DNA of 12,751 nt from an uncultured Porphyromonadaceae bacterium (GTDB taxonomy: Bacteria > Bacteroidota > Bacteroidia > Bacteroidales > Muribaculaceae): assembly GCA_900549445.1 (NCBI GenBank), contig UROS01000059.1:1-12751 (forward strand), given 5' to 3'. Positions 1-6,362 of this stretch are shown here, in pieces. The notes beneath the pieces were generated by a model. It saw only the letters and a program-made list of their open reading frames with translations. It had not been told where the DNA came from and did not search any database. Position numbers and translations under genes: made by a program. How positions within the stretch are numbered: the first letter of the stretch is position 1; each line of letters begins with the position of its first letter.

Positions 1-567
1 CATAAAAAGAGACTGCCCAAACTTGTTAGACAGTCTCTGTGTGTCCGACAGAGTTTCGGGTAAGAAAAACTCGGCAACGCTTTGGTTTATGTTGTTAAGT
101 AAATCCTTATTCAGATTATAGTTGTCAATATGTGATTTCAATTTTGGATAGAGGGTATTATCCCAATAATCAGAATATCCATTTTCAACTAACTTCTGAC
201 AGATATATGACAGTTGCGGTTGAACCAAAAGTATGCCTTTCGCCCATTCGACATCGCGAGCAACGCTATCTAAATGCTGAATTGTAAATAGGCATTTTGC
301 AATATCGTCTTTATCTCCATGTAGCTCATAATAAAGATTGCAAAGTTTTGAGGCAGTGCAATTAGAATTAACATCGGAAATATTGGCGATAAAGACGGAA
401 TCCGAACATAGTTCTGCGAACCGAGCATCATCTTTAATATGGTCGAGATATTGGGGCAAACATAATAAATCGAAAGATTTAGAAGTGTTGAAAACCTCGC
501 CATAAGAAATACTCCACGGAAGTATCGTATATATTATAATCGTAAGTAGTCGAAACAGATGATTCAT
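1..567 (-). CDS. Unrecognised exported protein, 3' end cut by window edge
   Basis: The frame stays open from an ATG at 567 to the first base of the window, giving 189 codons with no stop, so the C-terminus is missing. I do not recognise the family. Residues 1-23 (MNHLFRLLTIIIYTILPWSI and on) form a short basic start and a hydrophobic core, as in a Sec signal peptide, with a likely cut near SYG|E; the product is probably periplasmic or secreted. The rest is mixed helical-looking sequence with several Asp, Asn and Tyr and five cysteines after the signal, without an obvious catalytic motif. The gene is strikingly AT-rich compared with panC onward (32% against 58% G+C in 60-base samples), which suggests recent acquisition. 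No clear promoter was found; a TTTG at 614-617 lacks a good -7 partner. A metal-peptidase or lipid-linked function cannot be judged from this half. Confidence 0.7.
   Translation of the reverse strand, partial: MNHLFRLLTIIIYTILPWSISYGEVFNTSKSFDLLCLPQYLDHIKDDARFAELCSDSVFIANISDVNSNCTASKLCNLYYELHGDKDDIAKCLFTIQHLDSVARDVEWAKGILLVQPQLSYICQKLVENGYSDYWDNTLYPKLKSHIDNYNLNKDLLNNINQSVAEFFLPETLSDTQRLSNKFGQSLFM
4..53 (-). promoter_or_regulatory. Overlapping hairpins with T-run (attenuator- or terminator-like)
   Basis: On the minus strand AGAGACTG (38-31) pairs perfectly with CAGTCTCT (15-8) across a 15-nt loop, and the second arm runs straight into a T stretch (8-4), which resembles an intrinsic terminator. 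Just upstream, CTCTGT (53-48) can pair with ACAGAG (40-35), and this shares bases 35-38 with the first hairpin, so the two folds exclude each other. The whole element lies inside an open reading frame. The long loop and the coding context make chance a real possibility. Confidence 0.25.
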
Positions 568-605
568 AACTGGCTGATTTATCTGCATAAGTTTGCGTTT
601 TTTCA

Positions 606-628
606 CGGAATATCAAAGGGATATTCTG
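606..628. repeat. Palindrome between the left-edge gene and the tfoX-like gene
   Basis: GAATATC (608-614) and GATATTC (620-626) are perfect inverted arms around the 5-nt spacer AAAGG. The element is AT-rich and sits in the 87-bp gap between two minus-strand genes. It is not followed by a T-run on the minus strand, so it is a poor intrinsic terminator for the tfoX-like gene. It could be a protein-binding site or a weak processing hairpin. The core CCTTTGATAT read on the minus strand recurs at 997-1006 in the promoter of the tfoX-like gene. Confidence 0.35.
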
Positions 629-654
629 AGGTCGTCTACACGGAAACAATCAGG

Positions 655-969
655 TTATCTCTTATTTTTCTTTGGGAAGGGGAGGGAGTCCCAAAGGAGG
701 GAGATTACTTCTCTGGCTTTGCGTTGGTCTGAAAAGTCGAGGATATAGCCCTCCTTAGCGCCCTCGTAAGCGCATCCGGTTTCCGCGTCAGCCATAAGCG
801 ACGCGATGCAATCAAGTTTTTTAATGAAAGCGTTGTTATCGCATGCGGTGATAACGCACTTTTCATTTACGTATATAACGTAGTCGCCCATCATCTTGCG
901 GGAGCGGACTTCTCCGAGCGGAGCAAGGACTTCACAAATGAAGTCTATAAATTCAGGTGTACAAGCCAT
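655..969 (-). CDS. TfoX/Sxy N-terminal-domain protein
   Basis: This 104-aa protein consists of essentially one TfoX N-terminal domain. Visible family features are the helical start (PEFIDFICEVL), the segment GEVRSRKMMGDYVIYVNEK at residues 19-37, and the closing helix DQRKAREVISLLWDSLP near residues 80-97. In gammaproteobacteria TfoX/Sxy acts with CRP to switch on competence genes. Stand-alone N-terminal domains are widespread in other phyla, their role is not established, and the name should not be read as proof of competence control. The C-terminal TfoX domain is absent. The tail is short and basic (PKKNKR). The ATG at 969 gives the complete domain; the next in-frame Met falls inside the conserved core. 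It is transcribed on its own, divergently from panC, from a promoter at 974-1004 that leaves almost no leader. Confidence 0.85.
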   Translation of the reverse strand: MACTPEFIDFICEVLAPLGEVRSRKMMGDYVIYVNEKCVITACDNNAFIKKLDCIASLMADAETGCAYEGAKEGYILDFSDQRKAREVISLLWDSLPFPKKNKR

Positions 970-973
970 AACG

Positions 974-1004
974 CAAACTTACGAATAATCTGCGAGATAT
1001 CAAA
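974..1004 (-). promoter_or_regulatory. Bacteroidetes-type promoter for the tfoX-like gene
   Basis: Read on the minus strand, a TTTG (-33 element, 1004-1001) is followed after 19 bp by TAAGTTTG (981-974), an exact match to the Bacteroidetes -7 consensus TAnnTTTG. The start codon at 969 begins only 4 nt after the box, so the transcript should have no leader or one of a few bases. Confidence 0.6.
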
Positions 1005-1040
1005 GGAATACTTCATTAATGGGTGAGGCACCATCTCGAC

Positions 1041-1080
1041 ACCTTTAATCGTCTATGCCGTAACGTTTTGCATTAAAGGT
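1041..1080. promoter_or_regulatory. 9-bp inverted repeat abutting the panC promoter
   Basis: ACCTTTAAT (1041-1049) and ATTAAAGGT (1072-1080) are perfect inverted arms separated by 22 bp. The right arm ends on the first base of the putative -33 TTTG of the panC promoter. A two-site operator for a dimeric or looping regulator fits this position; a terminator does not, since no T-run follows on either strand. The rest of the 172-bp divergent gap 970-1141 holds the two promoters and nothing else I can identify. Confidence 0.4.
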
Positions 1081-1111
1081 TTGGTAATAAGCGGATAAAT
1101 GTTTAATTTTG
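1080..1111 (+). promoter_or_regulatory. Bacteroidetes-type promoter for the panC operon
   Basis: TTTG at 1080-1083 and TAATTTTG at 1104-1111 match the -33 and -7 (TAnnTTTG) elements used by the primary sigma factor of Bacteroidetes, with a 20-bp spacer. Transcription would start near 1117, giving a leader of about 25 nt. The leader before the ATG at 1142 is A-rich (AAGCTAAAAA) without a Shine-Dalgarno sequence, which is usual in this phylum. Confidence 0.65.
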
Positions 1112-1141
1112 CATTCGCAATTTTTAGATTCAAGCTAAAAA

Positions 1142-1993
1142 ATGGAAATAATACGCAAAGTCGATGAGCTTCGGAGCCGCGTGGCGGCAGCGAAAGCCCG
1201 GGGTCTCAGTGTGGGTCTCGTGCCTACGATGGGAGCGCTCCATGCAGGGCATGTGTCGCTTATAGAGAGAACCCGCAGCGAAAACGATATCGTTGTGGTC
1301 AGCGTTTTCGTAAACCCGACCCAATTCAACAATCCCGAAGATTTAAGAACATATCCGCGCACCGAGGAGGCCGACGTGGAGAAACTTATAGCTGCCGGAG
1401 CGGATTTCGCTTTCATTCCCACGGTAGAGGAAGTATATCCTGAACCCGACAACCGCCAGTTCGACCTCGGCCCCGTTGCAGAAGTTATGGAAGGCGCCAT
1501 GCGTCCGGGACATTTCAACGGCGTGGCACAGGTAGTGAGCAAGCTGTTCGACATGGTGCGCCCCACCCGCGCATATTTCGGCGAAAAAGACTTCCAGCAG
1601 ATTGCCGTAATACGCCGTATGGTCGAGCTCGAGGGCTTCGACCTCGAAATAGTGCCCTGCCCCATCAAGCGCGAGCCCGACGGCCTGGCAATGAGCAGCC
1701 GCAACGTAAGGCTTACACCCGAGCAGCGTCTCGTTGCGCCGGCCATCCACCGTACGCTCGAAAGTTCAGTGGAATGGGCTAAGAATCACGACGTGGAGCA
1801 TACAAAGCGTTACGTAATTGACGAACTCAACTCGCTCCCCCAGCTTCAGGTGGAGTACTATGAGATTGTCGACGGCAAGACAATGCAACCCGTCAGCTCC
1901 TGGTCGGAGACTGCCGAACCCGTGGGATGCGTCACGGTTTACTGCGGCGACGTACGCCTCATTGACAACATTAAATATCCGGCTTCGAGATGA
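1142..1993 (+). CDS. panC: Pantothenate synthetase (pantoate--beta-alanine ligase)
   Basis: PanC joins pantoate and beta-alanine in the cytoplasm, using ATP through a pantoyl-adenylate intermediate, to make pantothenate, the precursor of coenzyme A. The 283-aa length is normal for the family. Nucleotidyltransferase signatures are all present: PTMGALHAGH at residues 28-37 (the HxGH motif as HAGH), VNPTQF at 57-62, FNGVAQVVSKLF at 125-136, GEKDFQQ at 147-153 and the KMSKS-equivalent MSSRN at 184-188. The smaller C-terminal domain follows from about residue 190. The ATG at 1142 sits close behind a good promoter and starts directly at the expected first strand. It overlaps panD by ATGA (1990-1993), so the two are probably translationally coupled; PanD makes its beta-alanine. 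panB, which supplies pantoate, is not in the window. Confidence 0.98.
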   Translation: MEIIRKVDELRSRVAAAKARGLSVGLVPTMGALHAGHVSLIERTRSENDIVVVSVFVNPTQFNNPEDLRTYPRTEEADVEKLIAAGADFAFIPTVEEVYPEPDNRQFDLGPVAEVMEGAMRPGHFNGVAQVVSKLFDMVRPTRAYFGEKDFQQIAVIRRMVELEGFDLEIVPCPIKREPDGLAMSSRNVRLTPEQRLVAPAIHRTLESSVEWAKNHDVEHTKRYVIDELNSLPQLQVEYYEIVDGKTMQPVSSWSETAEPVGCVTVYCGDVRLIDNIKYPASR

Positions 1994-2343
1994 TTCTTGA
2001 AATTCTGAAATCGAAAATCCACCGCGTCACCGTCACCGAGGCCCGTCTCGACTACATCGGAAGCATTACAATCGACCGCGACCTTATGGATGCCGCGGGT
2101 ATCTTCCCGGGCGAGCGCGTCTATATCGTAGACAACAACAACGGCGAGCGGTTCGACACCTACGCCATCTGCGGAGAACGCGGCTCGGGGGTTATATGCC
2201 TCAACGGCGCTGCTGCGAGAAAAGTTCAGGTAGGCGACGTGATCATCATCATGTCGTACGCCGGCATGACTCCCGAAGAAGCCGAAGGGTTCACCCCGAA
2301 GGTGATTTTCCCCGAAACGTCCACTAATAAATTACTTAAATAA
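1990..2343 (+). CDS. panD: Aspartate 1-decarboxylase proenzyme
   Basis: PanD decarboxylates L-aspartate to beta-alanine, the second substrate of PanC. It is a pyruvoyl enzyme made as a proenzyme that cuts itself between Gly and Ser. The cleavage site is visible as YIGSITID with Gly24-Ser25, exactly where the E. coli enzyme is cut, so mature beta (1-24) and alpha (25-117) chains are expected. Other family hallmarks are the lysine in the KSKIHRVTVTEA start (residues 7-18), the GERVYIVDNNNGERFDTYAI stretch with the substrate-binding arginine region, and GSGVICLNGAAARKVQVGD. The length of 117 aa is normal. The start codon overlaps the panC stop by four bases, and ffh begins 2 nt after this stop. 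Maturation by a separate factor (PanZ) is known only in some enteric bacteria. Confidence 0.98.
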   Translation: MILEILKSKIHRVTVTEARLDYIGSITIDRDLMDAAGIFPGERVYIVDNNNGERFDTYAICGERGSGVICLNGAAARKVQVGDVIIIMSYAGMTPEEAEGFTPKVIFPETSTNKLLK

Positions 2344-2345
2344 GC

Positions 2346-3680
2346 ATGTTTGAAAATCTTAGCGAACGACTTGAGCGAAGCTTCAAAATACTCAAAGGTG
2401 AAGGTAAAATCACCGAAATCAACGTAGCCGAAACCCTTAAGGACGTACGTCGCGCACTCCTCGAGGCAGACGTCAACTTCAAGGTGGCGAAACAGTTCAC
2501 CGACGAGGTAAAAGCGAAGGCTCTCGGACAAAACGTAATCAATGCCGTGAAGCCCGGAGAGCTCATGGTGAAGATTGTCCACGACGAACTCGCGCGCCTG
2601 ATGGGTGGCGAAGCCGCTCCGCTCAATCTCTCGGGAAACCCGACGGTCATTCTCATGTCGGGTCTGCAGGGTTCCGGTAAGACCACCTTCTCGGGAAAAC
2701 TCGCCAAGAAACTCAAAAGCGAACAGGGAAAGAGACCGCTCCTCGTAGCAGGCGACGTTTACCGTCCCGCCGCAATCGAACAGCTCAAAGTGCTCGCTTC
2801 GCAGATCGACGTTCCCGTCTACACTGAGGAGGGCAACAACAACCCGGTGGAGATTGTGGAGAACGCCGTGAAATACGCCAAAGCGAACCACCTCGACCTC
2901 GTGATAGTCGATACCGCCGGCCGCCTTGCGGTCGACGAGCGGATGATGAACGAGATCGTAGCCATAAAGAAGGCAGTCAAGCCTCAGGAAATTCTCTTTG
3001 TTGTCGACTCCACGACCGGTCAGGACGCCGTAAACACCGCCAAAGAGTTCAATGACCGCCTCGACTTCGACGGCGTGGTTCTCACCAAACTCGACGGTGA
3101 CACCCGCGGCGGTGCCGCGCTTTCAATCCGCACCGTTGTGACGAAACCCATCAAGTTCGTTGGTACCGGAGAGAAACTCGATGCGCTCGACGTGTTCCAT
3201 CCGGCACGTATGGCAGACCGCATCCTCGGCATGGGCGACATTGTGTCGCTCGTTGAACGCGCTCAGAACGCCTACGACGAGAAAGCAGCCCGCGAGCTCC
3301 AGCGCAAGATTGCGAAGAATCAGTTCAACTTCAACGACTTCCTCGAGCAGATTCACCAGATAAAGCGCATGGGCAATCTCAAGGATCTCGCCTCGATGAT
3401 TCCGGGCGTGGGAAAGGCCATAAAGGACATCGACATCGACGACAACGCATTCAAAGGCATCGAGGCTATCATCCAATCCATGACGGCCCAAGAGCGCCTG
3501 AACCCTGACATCATAAACAGCAGCCGCAGGCGCCGCATAGCCGCCGGATCGGGCACCGACATCCAGGAGGTGAACCGTCTGCTCAAGCAGTTTGAACAGA
3601 CCCGCAAGATGATGAAGGCAGTTTCGGGAATAAAAAATCCGCTCTCTATGATGCGCAACATGCGCAACATGCGCCGGTAA
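2346..3680 (+). CDS. ffh: Signal recognition particle protein Ffh (SRP54)
   Basis: Ffh is the GTPase of the bacterial signal recognition particle. It binds the small SRP RNA and emerging signal sequences and docks with FtsY to deliver ribosomes to the Sec machinery. The 444-aa protein has the full order: N helical bundle (about 1-90), G domain with P-loop GLQGSGKTT (106-114), GDVYRPAA (136-143), DTAGR (189-193), TKLDGD (247-252) and GTGEKLDAL (273-281), then the M domain (about 320-444). The M domain contains the RNA-binding region near NSSRRRRIAAGSG and a Met-rich tail (MMKAVSGIKNPLSMMRNM). Start ATG at 2346 lies 2 nt after the panD stop, so it is co-transcribed with panCD. The link with pantothenate genes is positional rather than functional. 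The C-terminus ends in a small tandem repeat (3651-3674). Confidence 0.98.
   Translation: MFENLSERLERSFKILKGEGKITEINVAETLKDVRRALLEADVNFKVAKQFTDEVKAKALGQNVINAVKPGELMVKIVHDELARLMGGEAAPLNLSGNPTVILMSGLQGSGKTTFSGKLAKKLKSEQGKRPLLVAGDVYRPAAIEQLKVLASQIDVPVYTEEGNNNPVEIVENAVKYAKANHLDLVIVDTAGRLAVDERMMNEIVAIKKAVKPQEILFVVDSTTGQDAVNTAKEFNDRLDFDGVVLTKLDGDTRGGAALSIRTVVTKPIKFVGTGEKLDALDVFHPARMADRILGMGDIVSLVERAQNAYDEKAARELQRKIAKNQFNFNDFLEQIHQIKRMGNLKDLASMIPGVGKAIKDIDIDDNAFKGIEAIIQSMTAQERLNPDIINSSRRRRIAAGSGTDIQEVNRLLKQFEQTRKMMKAVSGIKNPLSMMRNMRNMRR
3651..3674 (+). repeat. 9-bp tandem repeat at the ffh 3' end
   Basis: The unit ATGCGCAAC occurs twice exactly (3651-3659, 3660-3668) and then as a partial ATGCGC (3669-3674), encoding MRNMRNMR just before the stop. 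It adds Met and Arg to the tail of the M domain. In-frame slippage here would change tail length without breaking the gene. Confidence 0.7.
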
Positions 3681-3720
3681 AATAATTTTCACAGATACAC
3701 ATACATTTACACAGCAACCG

Positions 3721-4602
3721 ATGACACTGATTGACGGAAAGAAAGTAGCCGACGAAATCAAGAAAGAAATCGCGGCGGAAGTGGAAAAAATGGTAGCCGA
3801 TGGCAAGCGGCGCCCTCACCTTGCAGCCATCCTCGTGGGGCACGACGGCGGCAGCGAGACATACGTCGCCCACAAAGTGAAGGCATGCGAGGTCTGCGGC
3901 TTCAAGTCGACCTTAATCCGCTACGAAGAGGAGGTGACAGAAAAGGAACTCCTCGAAGCCATTGCCCGTCTAAACAACGATCCTGAGGTAGACGGCTTCA
4001 TAGTGCAGCTCCCCCTGCCCCGCCATATCTCTGAGCAGAAGATAATCGAGGCAATCGACTATCGTAAGGACGTAGACGGCTTCCATCCCATCAACGTCGG
4101 AAGAATGTCGATCGGTCTCCCCTGCTTCCTCTCCGCCACCCCGGCAGGCATCATAGAGTTGCTGCGTCGCTACAACATTCCCACCCGTGGTGCTCGATGT
4201 GCGGTGCTCGGCCGCAGCAATATCGTCGGCAAACCGGTAGCCTCACTCATGATGCAGAAGGCTGAACCAGGCAACGCCACCGTTACCGTGCTCCACAGCG
4301 CCTCCAAAAATCTGAAGGAAATCTGCGCGGAAGCTGACATAATCATCGCCGCGCTCGGCAGCCCCGGATTCGTGACCGCTGACATGGTGAAGCCCGGCGC
4401 CGTGATAATCGACGTAGGCACCACCCGCGTGCCCGACGCGACAAAAAAGAGCGGTTTCCGCCTGTCGGGCGACGTTGATTTTGCAAATGTGGCTGAAAAA
4501 TGCTCATTTATCACGCCCGTACCCGGAGGTGTAGGCCCGATGACAATTGTGTCGCTTATGCGCAACACTCTTCTTGCGGCGCGCCACGAAATCTACAGCT
4601 GA
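3721..4602 (+). CDS. folD: Bifunctional methylene-THF dehydrogenase / methenyl-THF cyclohydrolase
   Basis: FolD interconverts 5,10-methylene-tetrahydrofolate, 5,10-methenyl-tetrahydrofolate and 10-formyl-tetrahydrofolate with NADP, feeding purine synthesis and initiator tRNA formylation. The 293-aa length is typical. Catalytic and binding motifs are clear: SETYVAHKVKAC with Tyr48 and Lys52, equivalent to E. coli Tyr52 and Lys56; QLPLPRHI (96-103); KDVDGFHPINVGR (116-128); the Rossmann segment GRSNIVGKPVASLM (164-177); HSASKN (192-197); and PVPGGVGPMT (266-275). It follows ffh after 40 nt, which hold a TAATTTTC (3683-3690), one base off a -7 box but with no -33 partner, so read-through from the panC promoter seems more likely. 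It ends in TGA, after which the same frame continues into the next gene. Confidence 0.98.
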   Translation: MTLIDGKKVADEIKKEIAAEVEKMVADGKRRPHLAAILVGHDGGSETYVAHKVKACEVCGFKSTLIRYEEEVTEKELLEAIARLNNDPEVDGFIVQLPLPRHISEQKIIEAIDYRKDVDGFHPINVGRMSIGLPCFLSATPAGIIELLRRYNIPTRGARCAVLGRSNIVGKPVASLMMQKAEPGNATVTVLHSASKNLKEICAEADIIIAALGSPGFVTADMVKPGAVIIDVGTTRVPDATKKSGFRLSGDVDFANVAEKCSFITPVPGGVGPMTIVSLMRNTLLAARHEIYS

Positions 4603-4611
4603 CGGAAAACA

Positions 4612-5700
4612 GTGTATCTTCATATTATCCTCCTGTCGGTTATTTCTCTCCTGTTTGGCAACAAAGAGGCAGAGATTGTGTTCGCCGGTGACGCCATGCA
4701 GCACCAGCGACAGCTCGACGCTGCCAGAACCGGACGCGATACCTACAGCTACCGAGGATATTACGACGCACTGAAACCTTACATAGAAAGCGCTGACTAC
4801 GCAGTGGTCAACCTCGAGACTCCCCTGGGGGGCGCTCCTTATTCGGGCTATCCGATGTTCTGCACCCCCGACAGCTACCTGACTGAGCTGACTGATGCGG
4901 GATTCGACCTTATGCTTGCAGCCAACAACCATTGCCTCGACCGCCGCGACAAGGGCGTTGTGCGCACAATCTCACAGTTCGAGAAGCAGGGAGTTCCATT
5001 CGCGGGAGTCTACCGCAGCACAGCGCACCGCGACAGCATACTTCCTCTTATAAAGGACATCAACGGCTTCAAGGTAGCATTTCTGAACTACACTTACGGC
5101 ACAAACGGCATATCTAAAACGACACCGATAGTAATAGACTACATAGACCGGGCGAAAATGGCTTCCGACGTGAAGGCAGCGCGCGAGAAAGGAGCAGAAA
5201 TCGTAACGGTATGCGTCCATTGGGGCGATGAATACCATCTGCTTCCCAACAGCTCGCAGAAGAATCTTGCGCGGTATCTCGAAAGCCTCGGTGTTGACCT
5301 GATAATCGGGGGGCACCCCCATGTCATCCAGCCCATGGAGTTAGGAGTCAACCCCTCGACCGGTAAAAACCGCTTTTTAGTGTATTCGCTCGGTAATTTC
5401 GTTTCGGCTATGCGCACCACCGATACCCGCGGCGGGGCGCTTGCGCGCGTGAAACTCCGCAGAGATTCCATGGGACGCGCATACGTTGACGACGCGAGCT
5501 ACCGCCTTGTATTCGTGGAACCGCCTGCAAAATCTGGCGACAACTACAGGGTTATTCCCGCCGAAAGCGACAGTCTCGATCCCCGCTGGCACCCGCAGCG
5601 GGCAGCATTCGTCAGAAACGCAGAAAACATCTTCAATTCTAAAAACATAAACGTAAAACGCGACACGACCTCAATCATCGTCAGGAAACCAAAGCTATGA
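4612..5700 (+). CDS. CapA-like protein (PGA_cap metallophosphatase fold), exported
   Basis: This 362-aa protein belongs to the family named after the poly-gamma-glutamate capsule protein CapA, which has a calcineurin-like metallophosphatase fold. Metal-site-like motifs appear in the family order: FAGDAM (24-29), NLETPLGG (67-74), AANNHCLDRRDKG (103-115), CVHWGDEYH (201-209), IIGGHPHVIQPMEL (231-244) and YSLGNFVS (258-265). The family name does not prove capsule synthesis, since no capB/capC partners are present; a role in cell-envelope polymer or phosphoester turnover is possible. The start is GTG at 4612, which gives a hydrophobic N-terminus (YLHIILLSVISLLFG) that could act as a signal sequence although it lacks a basic residue. 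No later start keeps the GDAM motif with an export signal. It begins 9 nt after folD in the same frame and overlaps the next gene by ATGA. Confidence 0.88.
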   Translation: MYLHIILLSVISLLFGNKEAEIVFAGDAMQHQRQLDAARTGRDTYSYRGYYDALKPYIESADYAVVNLETPLGGAPYSGYPMFCTPDSYLTELTDAGFDLMLAANNHCLDRRDKGVVRTISQFEKQGVPFAGVYRSTAHRDSILPLIKDINGFKVAFLNYTYGTNGISKTTPIVIDYIDRAKMASDVKAAREKGAEIVTVCVHWGDEYHLLPNSSQKNLARYLESLGVDLIIGGHPHVIQPMELGVNPSTGKNRFLVYSLGNFVSAMRTTDTRGGALARVKLRRDSMGRAYVDDASYRLVFVEPPAKSGDNYRVIPAESDSLDPRWHPQRAAFVRNAENIFNSKNINVKRDTTSIIVRKPKL

Positions 5701-6362
5701 AATTCATACCTTATCTCACCGCATCCGTTCTCGCGGTTCTGTGCAGCTGCTCTTTCTTTGAAAAAGAGGAGACAGCAGACGTATGGGAAAGCCAGAGTAC
5801 CGAACGTTTTACATCCGCCGACCTTGACGTGTTTGAACTTCACGGCAACGTGCGCAATGCCCGTACAACCACTTATTATAAAGTCGACCTGAGAGACGAC
5901 AGCCTTACCGTAGACACAAACAAGGTGAACATTTCCGAGACTAAAATCTATTTTGATTCTCTCGGGCATTACGTGAAGCGCAAGGATGAACGCATTGAAC
6001 GCGACTCTGAAGGCCGTATAGTAAAATGGCGCGACAGCCGCCCGAACATACGCAAGCTCCATGGCGGCTTCCTCCGCGACACACTGACCTACCGCCACGT
6101 GTCGGACAACATCATACAAAGCCGCGGGATGGGACAACTCGCGACCACTGTCTACGGAAACGACAAGCGCATCATAGGACAGTACACCGCCCCTCTCTCT
6201 GAAGAGAACGGCGGTGACAGAGCCTCGTGTTTCAACATATACCGTGCCGAAGACAGCCGGGGCAACTGGACAGAGCGGCTCACGATATGGGTTACTCAGG
6301 GACGCACGTCGGCGCCGCATCTGAGCTACACACTCGACCGCCGCGAAATCATTTATTATTGA
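5697..6362 (+). CDS. Putative lipoprotein of unknown function
   Basis: The 221-aa product starts with a lipoprotein signal (MKFIPYLTASVLAVLCSC), with the lipobox LCSC placing the lipidated cysteine at residue 18. The residues after it (SFFEKEE) are acidic, a little like the surface-export signals described in Bacteroidetes lipoproteins, though the match is loose. A segment around residues 83-113 (YFDSLGHYVKRKDER, then ERDSEGRIVKWRD) resembles YD/RHS-type short repeats, often found in small Bacteroidales lipoproteins that begin ELHGNV (47-52). I cannot assign a function. It is coupled to the CapA-like gene by a 4-nt overlap (ATGA), so the two envelope proteins are probably made together. Its end overlaps the end of the convergent permease gene by 7 nt. 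Confidence 0.8.
   Translation: MKFIPYLTASVLAVLCSCSFFEKEETADVWESQSTERFTSADLDVFELHGNVRNARTTTYYKVDLRDDSLTVDTNKVNISETKIYFDSLGHYVKRKDERIERDSEGRIVKWRDSRPNIRKLHGGFLRDTLTYRHVSDNIIQSRGMGQLATTVYGNDKRIIGQYTAPLSEENGGDRASCFNIYRAEDSRGNWTERLTIWVTQGRTSAPHLSYTLDRREIIYY

Larger units (their letters stand above)
588..981. repeat. 12-bp inverted repeat flanking the tfoX-like gene
   Basis: TAAGTTTGCGTT occurs at 588-599 on the plus strand and, as its exact reverse complement AACGCAAACTTA, at 970-981. The two copies bracket the whole tfoX-like coding region. The right copy contains the gene's -7 box. I see no recombinase gene nearby, so the pair may be chance or a shared promoter-like word. Confidence 0.4.

Noticed and set aside
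270..503. 77-aa minus-strand reading frame
   Set aside because: It is a shifted frame inside the longer minus-strand gene that runs open from 567 to the window edge and has a signal peptide.
606..628. Palindrome considered as a terminator of the tfoX-like gene
   Set aside because: The stem is AT-rich and is followed by an A-run, not a T-run, on the transcribed strand.
2226..2891. 221-aa minus-strand frame
   Set aside because: It is antisense to panD and ffh and has no recognisable features.
3123..3806. 227-aa minus-strand frame
   Set aside because: It runs across the end of ffh, the gap and the start of folD, both firmly identified on the plus strand.
5544..6320. 258-aa minus-strand frame, longer than the plus-strand gene there
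   Set aside because: The plus-strand lipoprotein has a lipobox and a 4-nt coupled start with the upstream gene; the minus frame shows no family features and spans the junction of two real genes.
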